The notes under the pieces were generated by a model. The model searched no databases. It saw only the letters and a program-made list of their open reading frames with translations, and had not been told where the DNA came from. Both the position numbers and the translations under genes were made by a program. A stretch of DNA of 64,000 nt from Rhodocyclus gracilis. Lineage in GTDB: Bacteria > Pseudomonadota > Gammaproteobacteria > Burkholderiales > Rhodocyclaceae. This document shows positions 21,536 through 34,231 of this stretch, piece by piece. The number at the start of each line of letters is the position of its first letter. The stretch's first letter is position 1. Location of the stretch: assembly GCF_009617575.1 (NCBI RefSeq), contig NZ_WIXJ01000008.1, forward strand, positions 1-64,000, in the 5' to 3' direction.

Positions 21536-22462
21536 TCAGGCCGGCTGCGCCAACCAGCGCGTGACACCTTCCGGCGCCGTCGCCTCGTCGGCGTAACTGA
21601 CAAATTCCCAGGCCGATTGATTGGCGAGCAGCGCCCGCGCCAGCGCGTTATTCAGTGCATGTCCGGATTTGTGGGCCGAGAAGGCGGCCAACAAGGGATG
21701 ACCGAGCAGGTAGAGATCGCCGATGGCGTCGAGCACCTTGTGCTTGACGAACTCGTCGGCGTAGCGGAGACCGTCGGCATTGAGCACGCGAAACTCGTCG
21801 AGGACGACCGCGTTATCGAGACCGCCGCCCTGTGCCAATCCGTTTTCGCGCAGCCATTCCACTTCCTGCATGAAGCCGAAGGTACGCGCACGCGCGACTT
21901 CGCGCACATACGAGTGTTCGGCGAAATCGACGACGACCTGCTGGCCGCTGCGGTCGATGGCCGGATGATTAAAGACGATGGAAAACGCCAGACGGTAGCC
22001 GTCGTACGGATCGAAGCGGGCCCATTTGTCGCCCTCGCGCACTTCAATCGACTCGCGCAGGCGGATGAATTTTTTTGCCACCGGCTGCTCTTCGATGCCG
22101 GCAGACTGAATGAGGAAGACAAACGGTGAGGCCGAACCGTCGAGGATCGGCACTTCGGAAGCGTCCAGATCGACGTAGGCGTTGTCGATCCCCAGGCCGG
22201 CGAACGCCGACATCAGGTGTTCAACGGTGCCGACACGCACCTTGCCATGCACGCTATCGGTTTCGAGACACGAGCACATGCGCGTATCGCCGATGAGCAG
22301 GGCCGAAGCGGGCAGGTCGACTGCCGGATTCAGGTCGACACGGCAAAAGACGATCCCCGTATCGGGGGGCGCTGGGCGCAGGGTCATCGAGACCTTGACG
22401 CCCGAATGCAGGCCAACGCCGCAGGCGCGGATCAGCGTTTTGAGCGTTCGTTGCTTTAGCAT
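21536..22462 (-). CDS. lpxC: UDP-3-O-acyl-N-acetylglucosamine deacetylase
   Basis: Zinc enzyme for the committed step of lipid A synthesis. The 308-residue protein has the zinc ligands HLMSA (His near 79), and [10 protein letters not shown] (His and Asp near 240), and the catalytic HKSGHALNN motif near 265. ATG 22462 gives the normal MLKQRTLK start. It ends the dcw cluster, 127 bp after ftsZ, and a GC-rich hairpin separates the two, so it may have partly independent expression. Confidence 0.97.
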   Translation of the reverse strand: MLKQRTLKTLIRACGVGLHSGVKVSMTLRPAPPDTGIVFCRVDLNPAVDLPASALLIGDTRMCSCLETDSVHGKVRVGTVEHLMSAFAGLGIDNAYVDLDASEVPILDGSASPFVFLIQSAGIEEQPVAKKFIRLRESIEVREGDKWARFDPYDGYRLAFSIVFNHPAIDRSGQQVVVDFAEHSYVREVARARTFGFMQEVEWLRENGLAQGGGLDNAVVLDEFRVLNADGLRYADEFVKHKVLDAIGDLYLLGHPLLAAFSAHKSGHALNNALARALLANQSAWEFVSYADEATAPEGVTRWLAQPA

Positions 22463-22544
22463 GTGCCTGAAAGAATGCGGGAAATCGGCGGATTCTAACA
22501 CACTCCGCCCGCGCACCCGTGCGCGCTGCAAGACGACGGAAGGA

Positions 22545-22577
22545 AACGGGCCTCCCGGAGGAGTCGGGCGGCCCGTT
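22545..22577 (-). terminator. Possible terminator between ftsZ and lpxC
   Basis: Arms AACGGGCC / GGCCCGTT with an inner pairing, followed on the minus strand by TTTCCTTCC. The U tail is imperfect, so partial read-through from ftsZ into lpxC is likely. Confidence 0.55.
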
Positions 22578-22589
22578 CGCGCCGCTTAC

Positions 22590-23774
22590 TTAGTCCGCCT
22601 GCTTACGCAGGAAGGCCGGGATGTCGTAACGATCCACGCCGCTATTGGCCAGCGCCTCCACCGTTGCGCTGCGCCCCTTGCGAATGACCGCCGGCGTATC
22701 GAGCTGGTTGTAGTCGATGGCCGTCACGGCGCTTTGCAGGAAGGCACCATCGGTACCGGTCGCCGCGACGACCGGGGTGTTGATGACTTCGAAGCTCTGC
22801 CGCTTGGCCTGCGCCTGGCCCAGCCCGGTCGCGACGACGGTGACGCGGATGTTTTCCGCCATCGATTCGTCGTAGACGGCGCCAAAGATGACGTGAGCGT
22901 CGTCGGCGGCAAACTCGCGCACCGTCTTCATGACCTCGTTGACTTCCTTCATCTTCAGGCTGCGCGTCGCCGTGATGTTGACCAGCACGCCGCGGGCGCC
23001 GGAAAGGTTGATACCTTCGAGCAGCGGCGAAGCGACGGCCTGTTCGGCAGCGATGCGCGCGCGGTCAAGGCCGGAAGCCATGGCCGACCCCATCATCGCC
23101 ATGCCCATTTCGCTCATCACCGTACGCACGTCTTCGAAGTCGACGTTCACCATGCCGGGGAAGTTGATGATTTCCGCAATACCGCCGACGGCGTTACGCA
23201 GCACGTTGTCGGCCGCCTTGAAGGCGTCTTCCATGGAAACGTCGTCGCCGAGCACTTCCATCAGCTTGTCATTGAGGATGACGATCAGCGAGTCGACGTG
23301 CTTTTGCAGCTCGGCGATACCGGCTTCGGCGATCTTCATGCGCTTGCCTTCGAAGCCGAAAGGCTTGGTCACCACAGCGACCGTCAGGATGCCCAGTTCG
23401 CGCGCCACTTCGGCGACGACCGGAGCGGCACCAGTACCGGTGCCGCCACCCATGCCGGCGGTGATGAACACCATGTGTGCGCCGCGCAAGGCTTCGGCGA
23501 TGCGCTCGCGTTCTTCGAGCGCGGCGCTGCGGCCGGCTTCAGGCTTGGCCCCCGCGCCGAGCCCGGTACCGCCCAGTTGCAGGCGCTGCTGGGTGCCGCT
23601 GCGCTTCAGGGCTTGCGCGTCGGTGTTGGCGGCGACGAAATCGACGCCGTTGACCCCCTCGCGGATCATGTGGTCGACGGCGTTACCGCCGGCACCGCCG
23701 ACACCGATGACCTTGATGATGGTGCCGATGTCGCTGTCGACCGCCGGCTCTTCCTTGTCAATGATTGCGAACAT
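22590..23774 (-). CDS. ftsZ: Cell division protein FtsZ
   Basis: Tubulin-like GTPase that forms the Z ring. The 394-residue protein has the GTP signature GGGTGTG near 107-113, NTDAQAL near 45, the T7 loop region near 205, and the C-terminal tail YDIPAFLRKQAD that binds FtsA and ZipA. A strong AGGAGG stands before the ATG. It lies 43 bp after ftsA, the widest gap inside the division part of the cluster, so a secondary promoter within ftsA is plausible. Confidence 0.99.
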   Translation of the reverse strand: MFAIIDKEEPAVDSDIGTIIKVIGVGGAGGNAVDHMIREGVNGVDFVAANTDAQALKRSGTQQRLQLGGTGLGAGAKPEAGRSAALEERERIAEALRGAHMVFITAGMGGGTGTGAAPVVAEVARELGILTVAVVTKPFGFEGKRMKIAEAGIAELQKHVDSLIVILNDKLMEVLGDDVSMEDAFKAADNVLRNAVGGIAEIINFPGMVNVDFEDVRTVMSEMGMAMMGSAMASGLDRARIAAEQAVASPLLEGINLSGARGVLVNITATRSLKMKEVNEVMKTVREFAADDAHVIFGAVYDESMAENIRVTVVATGLGQAQAKRQSFEVINTPVVAATGTDGAFLQSAVTAIDYNQLDTPAVIRKGRSATVEALANSGVDRYDIPAFLRKQAD

Positions 23775-23817
23775 GTTTGCCTCCTCTGCAAAAAACCGAA
23801 AAATTGAAACTATCCGT

Positions 23818-25047
23818 TTAAAAATTCTTCTCGAACCAGGATCTCATGCGCCCGAACACCTGCTTGATATCTCCGGTTTCACGCACCTTCAAACCGCGCT
23901 TGCGCTGTGCCTGGGCTTCAATAAGCAAGCCACAGGCCGTGGCAAAACGCGGGTTTTGCACGACATCGGCGAGCGCCCCCCGGTAGCGCGGCACACCCAG
24001 GCGCACCGGCATGTGGAACACTTCCTCGCCAAGCTCGATCATTCCCGGCATCACCGCGGAGCCCCCCGTGAGGACGATGCCGGACGACAACACTTCCTCG
24101 AACCCGGAACGGCGCAATTCCGCCTGCACCAGTTCGAACAACTCTTCGACGCGCGGCTGAATCACATCGGCCAGCGCCCGCCGCGACAACTTGCGCGACG
24201 GACGGTCGTCAACGCCGGCCACTTCGAGCGATTCCTCGGGGTCGGCCAGCTGCGACAGGGCGCAGCCGTACTTGATCTTGATGTCCTCGGCTTCGCGCGT
24301 CGGCGTGCGCAAAGCCATGGCGATATCGTTGGTGATCTGATCGCCGGCAATCGGAATCACCGAGGTGTGGCGAATCGCCCCTTGCGTCCATACGGCGAGG
24401 TCGGTCGTGCCGCCGCCGATGTCGACGAGGCAGATGCCGAGATCCTTCTCGTCTTCCGACAATACGGCGTAAGACGAGGCGAGAGGTTGCAGCACCAGAT
24501 CATTGACCTCCAGCCCGCAACGCCGCACGCATTTGACGATGTTCTGCGCCGCTGAAACGGCGCCGGTGACGATGTGCGTCTTCACCTCGAGGCGCATGCC
24601 GCTCATGCCGATCGGCTCGCGAATGCCATCCTGCCCGTCGATGACGAACTCCTGCGTCAGGATGTGCAGAATCTCCTGATCGGCCGGAATCGGCATCGCC
24701 TTGGCCGTCTCGATGACGCGCTCGACGTCGGTCGGCGTCACCTCCTTGTCCTTGATGGCGACCATGCCGTTCGAGTTGAAGCTCTTGATGTGGCTGCCGG
24801 CGATGCCGGTGTAGACGTCTTTCACCTTGCAGTCGGCCATCAGCTCGACTTCCTGGATCACGCGCGAAATCGTCGCCACCGTTTCCTCGATGTTGACGAC
24901 GACGCCCTTCTTCAAGCCCCGCGACTCCTGCGACCCCATGCCGATGACGTTGAAATGCCCTTCCGGGGTGATTTCAGCCACCAGCGCGACGATCTTCGAC
25001 GTGCCGATATCGAGGCCGACAATCAGATCCTTGTTATCCCTGCTCAT
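23818..25047 (-). CDS. ftsA: Cell division protein FtsA
   Basis: Actin-like ATPase that tethers FtsZ to the membrane. 409 residues: phosphate-1 loop GLDIGTSKI at 11-19, the 1C domain near 85-165, VDIGGGTTDLAV near 200, and a C-terminal amphipathic helix GRMRSWFEKNF that binds the membrane. Its ATG overlaps the ftsQ stop by four bases (ATGA). Confidence 0.98.
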   Translation of the reverse strand: MSRDNKDLIVGLDIGTSKIVALVAEITPEGHFNVIGMGSQESRGLKKGVVVNIEETVATISRVIQEVELMADCKVKDVYTGIAGSHIKSFNSNGMVAIKDKEVTPTDVERVIETAKAMPIPADQEILHILTQEFVIDGQDGIREPIGMSGMRLEVKTHIVTGAVSAAQNIVKCVRRCGLEVNDLVLQPLASSYAVLSEDEKDLGICLVDIGGGTTDLAVWTQGAIRHTSVIPIAGDQITNDIAMALRTPTREAEDIKIKYGCALSQLADPEESLEVAGVDDRPSRKLSRRALADVIQPRVEELFELVQAELRRSGFEEVLSSGIVLTGGSAVMPGMIELGEEVFHMPVRLGVPRYRGALADVVQNPRFATACGLLIEAQAQRKRGLKVRETGDIKQVFGRMRSWFEKNF

Positions 25048-25793
25048 TCCCGTCCCCTGCTTTCATTGCCCACGCTGCTGGCATAGCGCAGCGCGAAACC
25101 ATTCGGATACCGCATATCGACTGCCACCGGCGTGCCGCGATGCGCCGTGTGCAGCATTGCGTAATTGTCGACAAAACGCGCCAGACGCTGCGCAATCGGC
25201 GCCTTTGCCTGCTCGCGCCCGAGATCGACCAACAGGCCGTCGTCCAGACGAACCTGCCAGGCCAGGCGCGGCGACACTGTCAGCGCGGCCAAGCGATGCC
25301 CGGTCGGCGCCAGCTGCCGCGTGAACTCGCCGTAGCGGCGCAACGCCTCCGCCGACGTGCCGGCCGGCCCGGCCAGAACCGGCAGGACGTCGTCCCCCAG
25401 ATACGCAGCGCTGAACACTTCGCCATAGGTATTGACGAGCTGACCGGCGTTCTCGCCCCAGTACGCCGCCGGCCGATGCTCCTCGATGCTGATCTCGATC
25501 CCCGCCGGCCAGCGCCGCCGCAACTCGGCGTGCCGCACCCAGGGCAGCTTCTCCAGCGACTGGCGCAAGGTATCCAGATTGACGCTGAAGAAATTGCCGC
25601 GCAGCAAGCCCGCCAGCGCGCGCTCGATGTCCTTGCGTTGCAACTCGTGCAAATCGCTCACCACCACGGCTTCGCGCAGCGGGAACAGGGGCAGACGCGT
25701 CGCCCACAGGGCGCCGGCGACGAGCAGCGCTGCCGCTGCCGCTAACAGCAGCAGGTCGGCAACGACGATCATCAGCTGCGGACGGTGCCACAT
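25044..25793 (-). CDS. ftsQ: Cell division protein FtsQ
   Basis: Bitopic divisome protein that joins FtsB and FtsL. The 249-residue protein has one transmembrane helix near 10-32, the POTRA domain starting at FPLREAVVVSD, and the FtsQ beta domain with WPAGIEISIEEHRPAAYW and the conserved VDMRYPNGFALRY near the end. Three bases separate it from the ddlB stop. Confidence 0.96.
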   Translation of the reverse strand: MWHRPQLMIVVADLLLLAAAAALLVAGALWATRLPLFPLREAVVVSDLHELQRKDIERALAGLLRGNFFSVNLDTLRQSLEKLPWVRHAELRRRWPAGIEISIEEHRPAAYWGENAGQLVNTYGEVFSAAYLGDDVLPVLAGPAGTSAEALRRYGEFTRQLAPTGHRLAALTVSPRLAWQVRLDDGLLVDLGREQAKAPIAQRLARFVDNYAMLHTAHRGTPVAVDMRYPNGFALRYASSVGNESRGRE

Positions 25794-25796
25794 TGA

Positions 25797-26755
25797 TCAT
25801 CCCGTGGTGGCGAGCGCGAGAACGCGCAGCACCAATTCGTTGTAAGAAATTCCGGCGGCACGTGCGGCCACTGGCACCAAGGAGTGCCCGGTCATACCGG
25901 GCGAGGTGTTCGCCTCCAGGAAATACGCTTTGGGCGCTTCGTCGCCGGAGGCCGAGGCGGCAACGTCGAGCAGGAAGTCGACCCGTCCCCAGCCGCGTCC
26001 ACCGAGCGCACGGAACGCCACCAGCGCCTGCGCGCGCAACTCCGCCTCGCGCTCCGGCGGCAAGCCGCAGGGGCAGAGATAACGCGTGTCATCGCGCAGA
26101 TACTTTGCTTCGTAATCGTAGAAAGGCGTTGCCGGCTCGATCTTGACGATGGGCAGCGCCTCGTCACCGAGGATGGCGACCGTGTACTCGCCGCCGAGCA
26201 CCGCCCGTTCGGCAATCACCAGGCCGCCGCTGCTGGCCGCCGCCTTGGCCGCTTCGGCATACGCCGCCGCCAGCCCGCCCGCCTCGCGCACCATGACGAC
26301 GCCGATCGACGAGCCCTCGCATGCCGGCTTGACGAAAATCGGCAGTCCGAAGCGCGCCTCGATGGCGGCAAAATCGCTCGCCGCGTCGAGCAACACGCAC
26401 TCGGGTACGGGCAACCCGGCGGCGCTCCAGACAAGCTTGCTGCGCCACTTATCCATGCCCAGCGCCGAAGCGAGCACGCCGCTGCCGGTGTAGGGAATCC
26501 CCATCAGTTCGAGCGCGCCCTGAATCGCGCCGTCTTCGCCGTAACGCCCGTGCAAGGCAATGAAGACGCGATCGAAATCAGCCAGAGCATCGAGCGAGCG
26601 TTCGGCGGGATCAAAGGCTTCTGCCCTGACGCCCTGCTCTTGCAGCGCCGCCAAGACACCGGCACCACTCGAGAGCGAAACCTTCCGTTCAGCCGAACGC
26701 CCGCCGAGAAGAACGGCGACACGTCCGAAGGCGGCAGCGCGCGGATCGACGCTCA

Positions 26756-26759
<4 letters not shown>
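25797..26759 (-). CDS. ddlB: D-alanine--D-alanine ligase B
   Basis: ATP-grasp enzyme that makes the D-Ala-D-Ala dipeptide used by MurF. The 320-residue protein has [16 protein letters not shown] at the start, the flexible-loop [11 protein letters not shown] near 150 and the C-terminal [18 protein letters not shown]. The ATG at 26759 overlaps the murC stop; a far longer open frame upstream only shadows murC. No murB lies between murC and ddlB, a place it occupies in several other bacteria. Confidence 0.97.
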
Positions 26760-28143
<1,384 letters not shown>

Positions 28144-28147
<4 letters not shown>

Positions 28148-29202
28148 GAAACGACTTCCTCACATGCGCGTGCGACGGCCGCGGCCGCCTCCGGTCGCGC
28201 CAGCGCGCGCGCTTTTTCGGCCATTTGCAAAAGCTGGCCACGACTGTAGTTACGAATACGGCTGATCGATTCCGGGGTCAGCTCGTCTTGCGGCAACACC
28301 ACCGCACCACCGACGCGCGACAGGAAGCGCGCGTTGCTGGTCTGGTGATCGTCCACCGCGAAGGGGAAAGGTACGAGAACGCTCGCCGTCCCGGCGGCGG
28401 CGAGTTCTGCGACCGTCAGCGCGCCGGCGCGGCATAGTGCCAGATCGGCCCAGGCATAGGCAGCCGCCATGTCGTCGACGAAGGGTACGCATTCGGCGTC
28501 GACACCGGCGGCGGCGTAGGCCTGCCGCAGCGCCTCGATGTGCTTGGCGCCGGCCTGATGACGCACCAGCGGACGTTCTTCCGGCGGCAGCAGGGCCAGC
28601 CCTTGGGGCGTGATTTCGTTGAGCGCTGCCGCGCCAAGGCTGCCGCCGATCACCAGAAGGCGCAGCGGCCCTTGCCGCTCGGCCAGGCGCTCGGCGGGAG
28701 CCGGGAGGGCGGCGATCTCCGGGCGCACCGGGTTGCCGACCCACTCGCCACGCGGCAGAGCATCGGGGAAGCCGGTGACGACGCGGCGGGCGATCTTCGC
28801 CAGCACGCGGTTGGCGAGCCCGGCAATCGAATTCTGCTCATGCACGACGAGCGGAATGCCGGCGAGCTTCGCCGCCACCCCGCCGGGGAAACTGACATAG
28901 CCGCCCATGCCGAGGACGACGTCGGGGCGGATGCGGGCGATCTCGCGCCGCGCCTGACTGACGGCAGCGATCAGGGCAAACGGCAGCTGCAGCTTGCGCA
29001 GCAACCCCTTGCCGCGCAGGGCGGCGAACTTCACCGGCGCGAAGGTGTAAGGGCGCTTGGCGGTCAGCCGCGCTTCGATACCGTCCGGATTGCCCATCCA
29101 GACGATGTTCCAGCCACGCGAGCGCAAGACCTCGGCGACGGCGATGCCGGGGAAAACGTGGCCGCCGGTACCGCCGGCCATGACGAGCAGGGTGCGGCTC
29201 AT
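28144..29202 (-). CDS. murG: Lipid II synthase MurG
   Basis: Adds GlcNAc to lipid I on the cytoplasmic face of the inner membrane. The 352-residue GT-B enzyme has the G loops [10 protein letters not shown] near 10 and [10 protein letters not shown] near 98, and the donor-site [12 protein letters not shown] near 265. The true start at 29202 overlaps the ftsW stop by four bases. Confidence 0.98.
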
Positions 29203-30359
29203 AGCTTCGCCCCCCGCATCAGCTGGCGGTTTTCCCAGTCCACCCGCAAGAGGATCGCCAGCGCCGCGCAATTGGCGACGATGCCCGAGCCGCCAAAGCT
29301 CATCAGCGGCAGGGTCAGCCCCTTGGTCGGCAGCAGGCCCATGTTCACGCCCATGTTGATGAAAGCCTGCACCCCCAGCCAGATGCCGATGCCCTGCGCC
29401 ACCAGCGCCGGGTACAGGCGATCCAGTGTGACGGCCTGCTGGCCGATGGCGAAGGCGCGCTGCACGATCAGCGCAAACAGGGCGATCACCGCCACCACGC
29501 CGAAAAAGCCCAGTTCTTCGGCGATCACCGCGAGCAGGAAGTCGGTGTGCGCTTCCGGCAGATAAAAGAGTTTTTCGACGCTGGCCCCCAAGCCAACGCC
29601 AAAGAACTCGCCGCGCCCGAAGGCAATGAGCGCGTGCGACAGCTGGTAGCCGCGCCCGAAGGCGTCCGACCACGGGTCCATGAAGCCGAAAATGCGGTCA
29701 CGCCGATACGGCGAGACGATGATCATCGCCGCGAACGCCACCAGCAGCAGCACGATCAGGATGGCGAAGAGACGCGCGCGCATGCCGCCGAGGAAGAGGA
29801 TGCCCATGGCGATGGCGATGATGACGACGAAGGCGCCGAAGTCCGGCTCCTTCAGCAACAGCACACCGACGGCGACCATGGCGCCGGCCATCGGCAGGAA
29901 GGCCTTTTTCAGATCGCCCATATGCGGCATCTTGCGCACCGTGTAGTCGGCGGCGTAGAGCACGGCGAAGAGCTTCATCAGCTCGGAGGGTTGCAGATTG
30001 GCGACCCCCAGCGGCAGCCAGCGGCGCGCACCATTGACGTCGCGCCCGAGCCCCGGCACCAGCACCAGCGCCAGCAAGGCAAAACCGGCGACGAAGAGCC
30101 ACGGCGAAATTTCCTGCCAGGTCTTGAGCGGCAACTGGAAGGCCGCGATGGCAGCGACGAGGCCGATGCACAGGAACACGGCGTGGCGGACGAGGAAATA
30201 CGTCGGCTGATGGCCGGTGAAGCGCCCGCCCTCGGCAATCGCAATCGACGCCGAATAGACCATCACCATGCCGGCGACGAGCAGAATCAGCGCGCTCCAC
30301 AGGAGCATCGGATCGACTTCGGCCGGCGCGCGAACGGGCGATTCCCAGGTACGCAGCAT
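29199..30359 (-). CDS. ftsW: Peptidoglycan glycosyltransferase FtsW
   Basis: SEDS-family polymerase that works with FtsI at the septum. The 386-residue protein has about ten transmembrane helices, with the characteristic QPSELMKLF near 122, the long periplasmic loop containing [20 protein letters not shown] near 225-245, and [16 protein letters not shown] near 340. The ATG at 30359 shares one base with the murD stop. Confidence 0.98.
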   Translation of the reverse strand: MLRTWESPVRAPAEVDPMLLWSALILLVAGMVMVYSASIAIAEGGRFTGHQPTYFLVRHAVFLCIGLVAAIAAFQLPLKTWQEISPWLFVAGFALLALVLVPGLGRDVNGARRWLPLGVANLQPSELMKLFAVLYAADYTVRKMPHMGDLKKAFLPMAGAMVAVGVLLLKEPDFGAFVVIIAIAMGILFLGGMRARLFAILIVLLLVAFAAMIIVSPYRRDRIFGFMDPWSDAFGRGYQLSHALIAFGRGEFFGVGLGASVEKLFYLPEAHTDFLLAVIAEELGFFGVVAVIALFALIVQRAFAIGQQAVTLDRLYPALVAQGIGIWLGVQAFINMGVNMGLLPTKGLTLPLMSFGGSGIVANCAALAILLRVDWENRQLMRGAKL

Positions 30360-31765
30360 CACGGCGCCTCCTCGTTCAGGCCGCCGACGGCCGCGACGAA
30401 AGAATCGGCGCGATGCGCGTAGTTGCGGTACATGTCGAGACTGGCGCAGGCCGGCGAAAGCAGGACGGCATCGCCCGAGCGCGTGTGCGCGGCGCAAAAG
30501 CGCACGGCTTCGTCCATATCGATGCAAACCGCGCGCGCCGCTGTGCTGCCAGCCACATCGAGCGCCGCCGCGATGCTCGCCGCGTCGCGGCCGATCAGGG
30601 CGATGGCACGCGTGCGGACACCATCCTGTCCGGCCAGAGCCGCCGCCAGCGGCGCGAAATCCTGACCCTTGCCGTCTCCGCCAAGGATGATGGCCAGCGG
30701 GCGTCCGAGCCCCGTAATCGCCGCCAGCGTGGCGCCGACATTGGTTCCTTTCGAGTCGTCGATATAGAGGACGCCACCGATCTCGGCGACCGGCACGACG
30801 CGGTGCGGCAAGCCTGAAAACTCGCGCAGGGCCGGCACGACGTGCCGCGGACCGATGCCGATGGCCTCGCACAAGGCGAGTGCCGCCATGGCATTGGCGG
30901 CGTTGTGCCGACCGACGAGACGCAGACGATCGACTTCGACCAGCGCTTCCTCGCCACGTACGATCACGTTGCCCAGCAAACCGTAATCGCCCTCGCGCGT
31001 CGGTGCGTCGAGGCCGAAGGTGACAACGCGGACATCCGGATCAGCAACATCCGCCGACAGCAGGCTGCGCGGATCGTCGCGATTGAGCACGCGCACGCCG
31101 CCACGGCCTCGCGCCGGCTGGAAGACGCGACGCTTCGCCGCGGCGTAGTCGTCCATTCCCGTATAGCGGTCGAGATGGTCTTCGCTGACGTTGAGCAGCG
31201 TCGCCGCATCGGCACCGAGGGTGTAGGTCGTTTCCAGCTGGAAGCTCGACAGTTCGAGCACCCAGACGTCGGGCAGGGCGCCGGCGTCTTCCGCGTCCAT
31301 CAGGGCGTCGAGCGCCGACGGACTGATGTTGCCGCAGGCGATGGCCGGGAAGCCGGCAGCCGTTGCCAACGCTGCGGTCAGCGCGGTCGTCGTCGTCTTG
31401 CCGTTGCTGCCGGTGATCGCCAGCAGGCGCGCCGAAGCGTCAAGTTCGCGGATGGCGTCGACGAAGAGCTGGATTTCCGACACCACCGGGATTCCGGCCA
31501 CGATCGCCCGCTGCACCTCTGGCGTCGCCAGCGGCACGCCGGGCGAGAGGACGATGCGGTCGATCCCGTCCAGAATGGCGTCGGTGAAGGCGCCGCAGAC
31601 GACCTCGGCCGCTGGCGCCCAGCGGGCGATGGCGTCGAGGTTCGGCGGCTGCGTCCGACTGTCGGCGATGCGCAGGGGCGTGCCACTCCGCGCCAGCCAT
31701 TTGGCCGACGCCAGCCCGCTTTCGCCGAGGCCGAGGATGAGGGTGCGTTCGCCCGAGGTGTTCAT
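30359..31765 (-). CDS. murD: UDP-N-acetylmuramoyl-L-alanine--D-glutamate ligase
   Basis: Second Mur ligase; adds D-Glu. The 468-residue protein has [14 protein letters not shown] at the start, ATP loop [11 protein letters not shown] near 118 and [11 protein letters not shown] near 325. One base separates it from the mraY stop, with no overlap. C-terminal [13 protein letters not shown] is the usual end motif of the family. Confidence 0.98.
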   Translation of the reverse strand: MNTSGERTLILGLGESGLASAKWLARSGTPLRIADSRTQPPNLDAIARWAPAAEVVCGAFTDAILDGIDRIVLSPGVPLATPEVQRAIVAGIPVVSEIQLFVDAIRELDASARLLAITGSNGKTTTTALTAALATAAGFPAIACGNISPSALDALMDAEDAGALPDVWVLELSSFQLETTYTLGADAATLLNVSEDHLDRYTGMDDYAAAKRRVFQPARGRGGVRVLNRDDPRSLLSADVADPDVRVVTFGLDAPTREGDYGLLGNVIVRGEEALVEVDRLRLVGRHNAANAMAALALCEAIGIGPRHVVPALREFSGLPHRVVPVAEIGGVLYIDDSKGTNVGATLAAITGLGRPLAIILGGDGKGQDFAPLAAALAGQDGVRTRAIALIGRDAASIAAALDVAGSTAARAVCIDMDEAVRFCAAHTRSGDAVLLSPACASLDMYRNYAHRADSFVAAVGGLNEEAP

Positions 31766-31766
31766 G

Positions 31767-32855
31767 TCAGCGCAGCTTCAGGGTCGACAGACCGAAAAGG
31801 ACGAGCATGATGGTGATGATCCAGAAGCGGACGACCACCTGCGTTTCCTTCCAGCCACCGAGTTCAAAGTGGTGGTGCAAGGGCGCCATGCGGAAGATGC
31901 GTTTCCCGCCCGAGAAGCGGAAATACAGGACTTGCGCGGCAACGGAGAGCGTTTCGGCGACGAACACGCCGCCCATGATGGCGAGAACGATCTCCTGACG
32001 GACGATGACCGCCACCGTGCCGAGGGCTGCGCCAAGCGCCAGCGCGCCAACGTCGCCCATGAAAACTTCCGCCGGATAAGCGTTGAACCAAAGGAAGCCA
32101 AGTCCCGCCCCCACTAGCGCACCGAGGAAGACCGCCAGCTCGCCCGCGCCTGGAATATAGGGAATGAAGAGGTACTTGGCGTACACCGTGTTACCGGCGA
32201 CGTAGGCGAAAATGGCCAGCGCACCGGCGATCATCACCGTCGGCATGATCGCCAGCCCGTCGAGGCCGTCGGTGAGGTTGACCGCATTGCTCGTGCCGAC
32301 GATGACGAAGTAGGTCAGCGTGATGAAACCGATGACGCCGAGCGGATAGGCGATGCTCTTGAAGAAGGGAACGATCACTTCCATCTGCGCCGGCACGGTC
32401 GCCGTCATGCCGAGGTAGACGGCGACGATGAGACCGATGACCGACTGCCAGAAGTACTTCCATCGACTCGCCAGCCCCTTCGGATCGCGATAGACGACTT
32501 TCTTCCAGTCGTCGTACCAGCCGATGGCGCCGAAGCCCGTCGTCACGATCAGCAGGACCCAGACGTAGCGATTGGTCAGATCCGCCCACAGCAGCGTCGT
32601 CACGGCGATGGCGATGAGGATCAGCACGCCGCCCATGGTCGGCGTGCCCGACTTCTTGAGATGCGTCTGCGGCCCGTCGGTACGCACCGCCTGACCGATT
32701 TTTTTCGCCGCCAGCCAGCGGATGACGCGCGGCCCGGCAGCAAACGAGATGATCAGCGCTGTCATCGCCGCCATCACCGCGCGCAACGTGATGTAGTTGA
32801 ACACGTTGAAGGCCCGGATGTCCTGTCCGAACCATTGAGCAAGCATCAGCAGCAT
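31767..32855 (-). CDS. mraY: Phospho-N-acetylmuramoyl-pentapeptide transferase
   Basis: Makes lipid I from UDP-MurNAc-pentapeptide and undecaprenyl phosphate. The 362-residue protein has ten predicted helices. Catalytic features visible: GTPTMGG near 70, WYDDWKK near 113, [10 protein letters not shown] near 190 (catalytic Asp) and the HHHFE motif near 325 (loop E). Overlaps murF by ten bases. Confidence 0.98.
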   Translation of the reverse strand: MLLMLAQWFGQDIRAFNVFNYITLRAVMAAMTALIISFAAGPRVIRWLAAKKIGQAVRTDGPQTHLKKSGTPTMGGVLILIAIAVTTLLWADLTNRYVWVLLIVTTGFGAIGWYDDWKKVVYRDPKGLASRWKYFWQSVIGLIVAVYLGMTATVPAQMEVIVPFFKSIAYPLGVIGFITLTYFVIVGTSNAVNLTDGLDGLAIMPTVMIAGALAIFAYVAGNTVYAKYLFIPYIPGAGELAVFLGALVGAGLGFLWFNAYPAEVFMGDVGALALGAALGTVAVIVRQEIVLAIMGGVFVAETLSVAAQVLYFRFSGGKRIFRMAPLHHHFELGGWKETQVVVRFWIITIMLVLFGLSTLKLR

Positions 32856-34231
32856 GGTGCGCCCTCCCCGGCCGTCGGCGCCGCAATGGCATCGGCGACA
32901 CGTTCCATGCGCATGAAGCGCGATCCCTTGACCAGCACGGTGCTCTCCGGCGTCAGCGCGGCGAGCACGGCAGCGACGAGATCCTCGATGCGCCGGCAGT
33001 GCTGGCCGCCGACACCGAAGTTGTGCGCCGCCAGCGCGCTCGATTCGCCGAGCGCGAAAAGCAGATCAATTCCCTGGCTCTTGGCGTAGCCGCCGATCTC
33101 GTCGTGAAACTGCCCGGTCATTTCGCCGATCTCGCCCATATCGCCGAGGACGAGGATTTTGCGGCCGACGGTCGCCGCCAGCACGTCGATGGCGGCACGG
33201 ACAGAGTCGGGATTGGCGTTGTAGGTGTCATCGATCAGCGTCGCGCCCTGTGCGCCCGCGCGCCGTCGCAGGCGTCCGGGGGCGCCACGGAAGGCAGCGA
33301 GGCCGTCGCGCACCGCCGTCAGCGGCACGCCAGCCGCCAATGTCGCCGCCGCGGCGGCCAGCGCGTTGCGCGCGTTGTGGCGACCGGGCAAGGCGAGATC
33401 GATGGCGACCGTCTCGCCGTCATACGTAATCGTCAGATGGTTTTCCAGCCCGTGCACACGGCACTGACCGACCACATCCGCCGCCTGCTCGATGCCGAAG
33501 CTGACGACGCGCCGCGCCGCATTGCGTGCGCGCCAGAGCGTCGCCCAGGGATCGTCGGCGTTGATCACGGCCACGCCGTCATCGGCCAGACCGTCGTAGA
33601 TGGCCCCTTTTTCCACGGCAATCGCCTGCAAGGAGCCCAGACCTTCAAGATGGGCGCGTTGCGCGTTGGTGACGAGGGCAACGGTCGGCCGGGCAATCGC
33701 CGACAAGGCGGCAATCTCGCCCGGATGACTCATACCCATTTCGACGATCGCCGCGCGATGCGAGGGCCGCAAGGCGAGGAGCGTTAGCGGCAGGCCGATG
33801 TCGTTATTGAGGTTGCCACGCGTCGCCAGTACGTGCTCGCCGAAGGCGGCGCGCAGGATGGCAGCGATCATTTCCTTCGTCGTCGTCTTGCCGTTGCTGC
33901 CGGTCACGGCCACCAGCGGCAGCGTGAAGCGAGCCCGCCAGGCGGCGGCAATGGCACCAAGCGCCAGACGCGTGTCGGTAACGACCAGCAGCGGCAGTCC
34001 TGCCGGCAAGGTGAGGCTGGCCGCCGCGGCCTCGTCGATCACAGCGGCAGCAGCCCCGCGTTCCTGCACCGTGGCGAGGAAGGCGTGGCCATCGAATAAT
34101 TCGCCGCGCAAGGCGACAAACAGCTCGCCCGCCGCGAGGCGGCGACTGTCGGTCGAAACGCCGGCGAAGTCGACGTCTTCACCGAGCAGGCGGCCACTCG
34201 TGGCGCGCGCGGCAGCAGACAGTTGCATCAT
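32846..34231 (-). CDS. murF: UDP-N-acetylmuramoyl-tripeptide--D-alanyl-D-alanine ligase
   Basis: Last cytoplasmic Mur ligase; attaches the D-Ala-D-Ala made by DdlB. 461 residues with [20 protein letters not shown] near 25, ATP loop [11 protein letters not shown] near 112, and [14 protein letters not shown] near 330. Its ATG ATG start overlaps the murE stop. Confidence 0.98.
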   Translation of the reverse strand: MMQLSAAARATSGRLLGEDVDFAGVSTDSRRLAAGELFVALRGELFDGHAFLATVQERGAAAAVIDEAAAASLTLPAGLPLLVVTDTRLALGAIAAAWRARFTLPLVAVTGSNGKTTTKEMIAAILRAAFGEHVLATRGNLNNDIGLPLTLLALRPSHRAAIVEMGMSHPGEIAALSAIARPTVALVTNAQRAHLEGLGSLQAIAVEKGAIYDGLADDGVAVINADDPWATLWRARNAARRVVSFGIEQAADVVGQCRVHGLENHLTITYDGETVAIDLALPGRHNARNALAAAAATLAAGVPLTAVRDGLAAFRGAPGRLRRRAGAQGATLIDDTYNANPDSVRAAIDVLAATVGRKILVLGDMGEIGEMTGQFHDEIGGYAKSQGIDLLFALGESSALAAHNFGVGGQHCRRIEDLVAAVLAALTPESTVLVKGSRFMRMERVADAIAAPTAGEGAPCC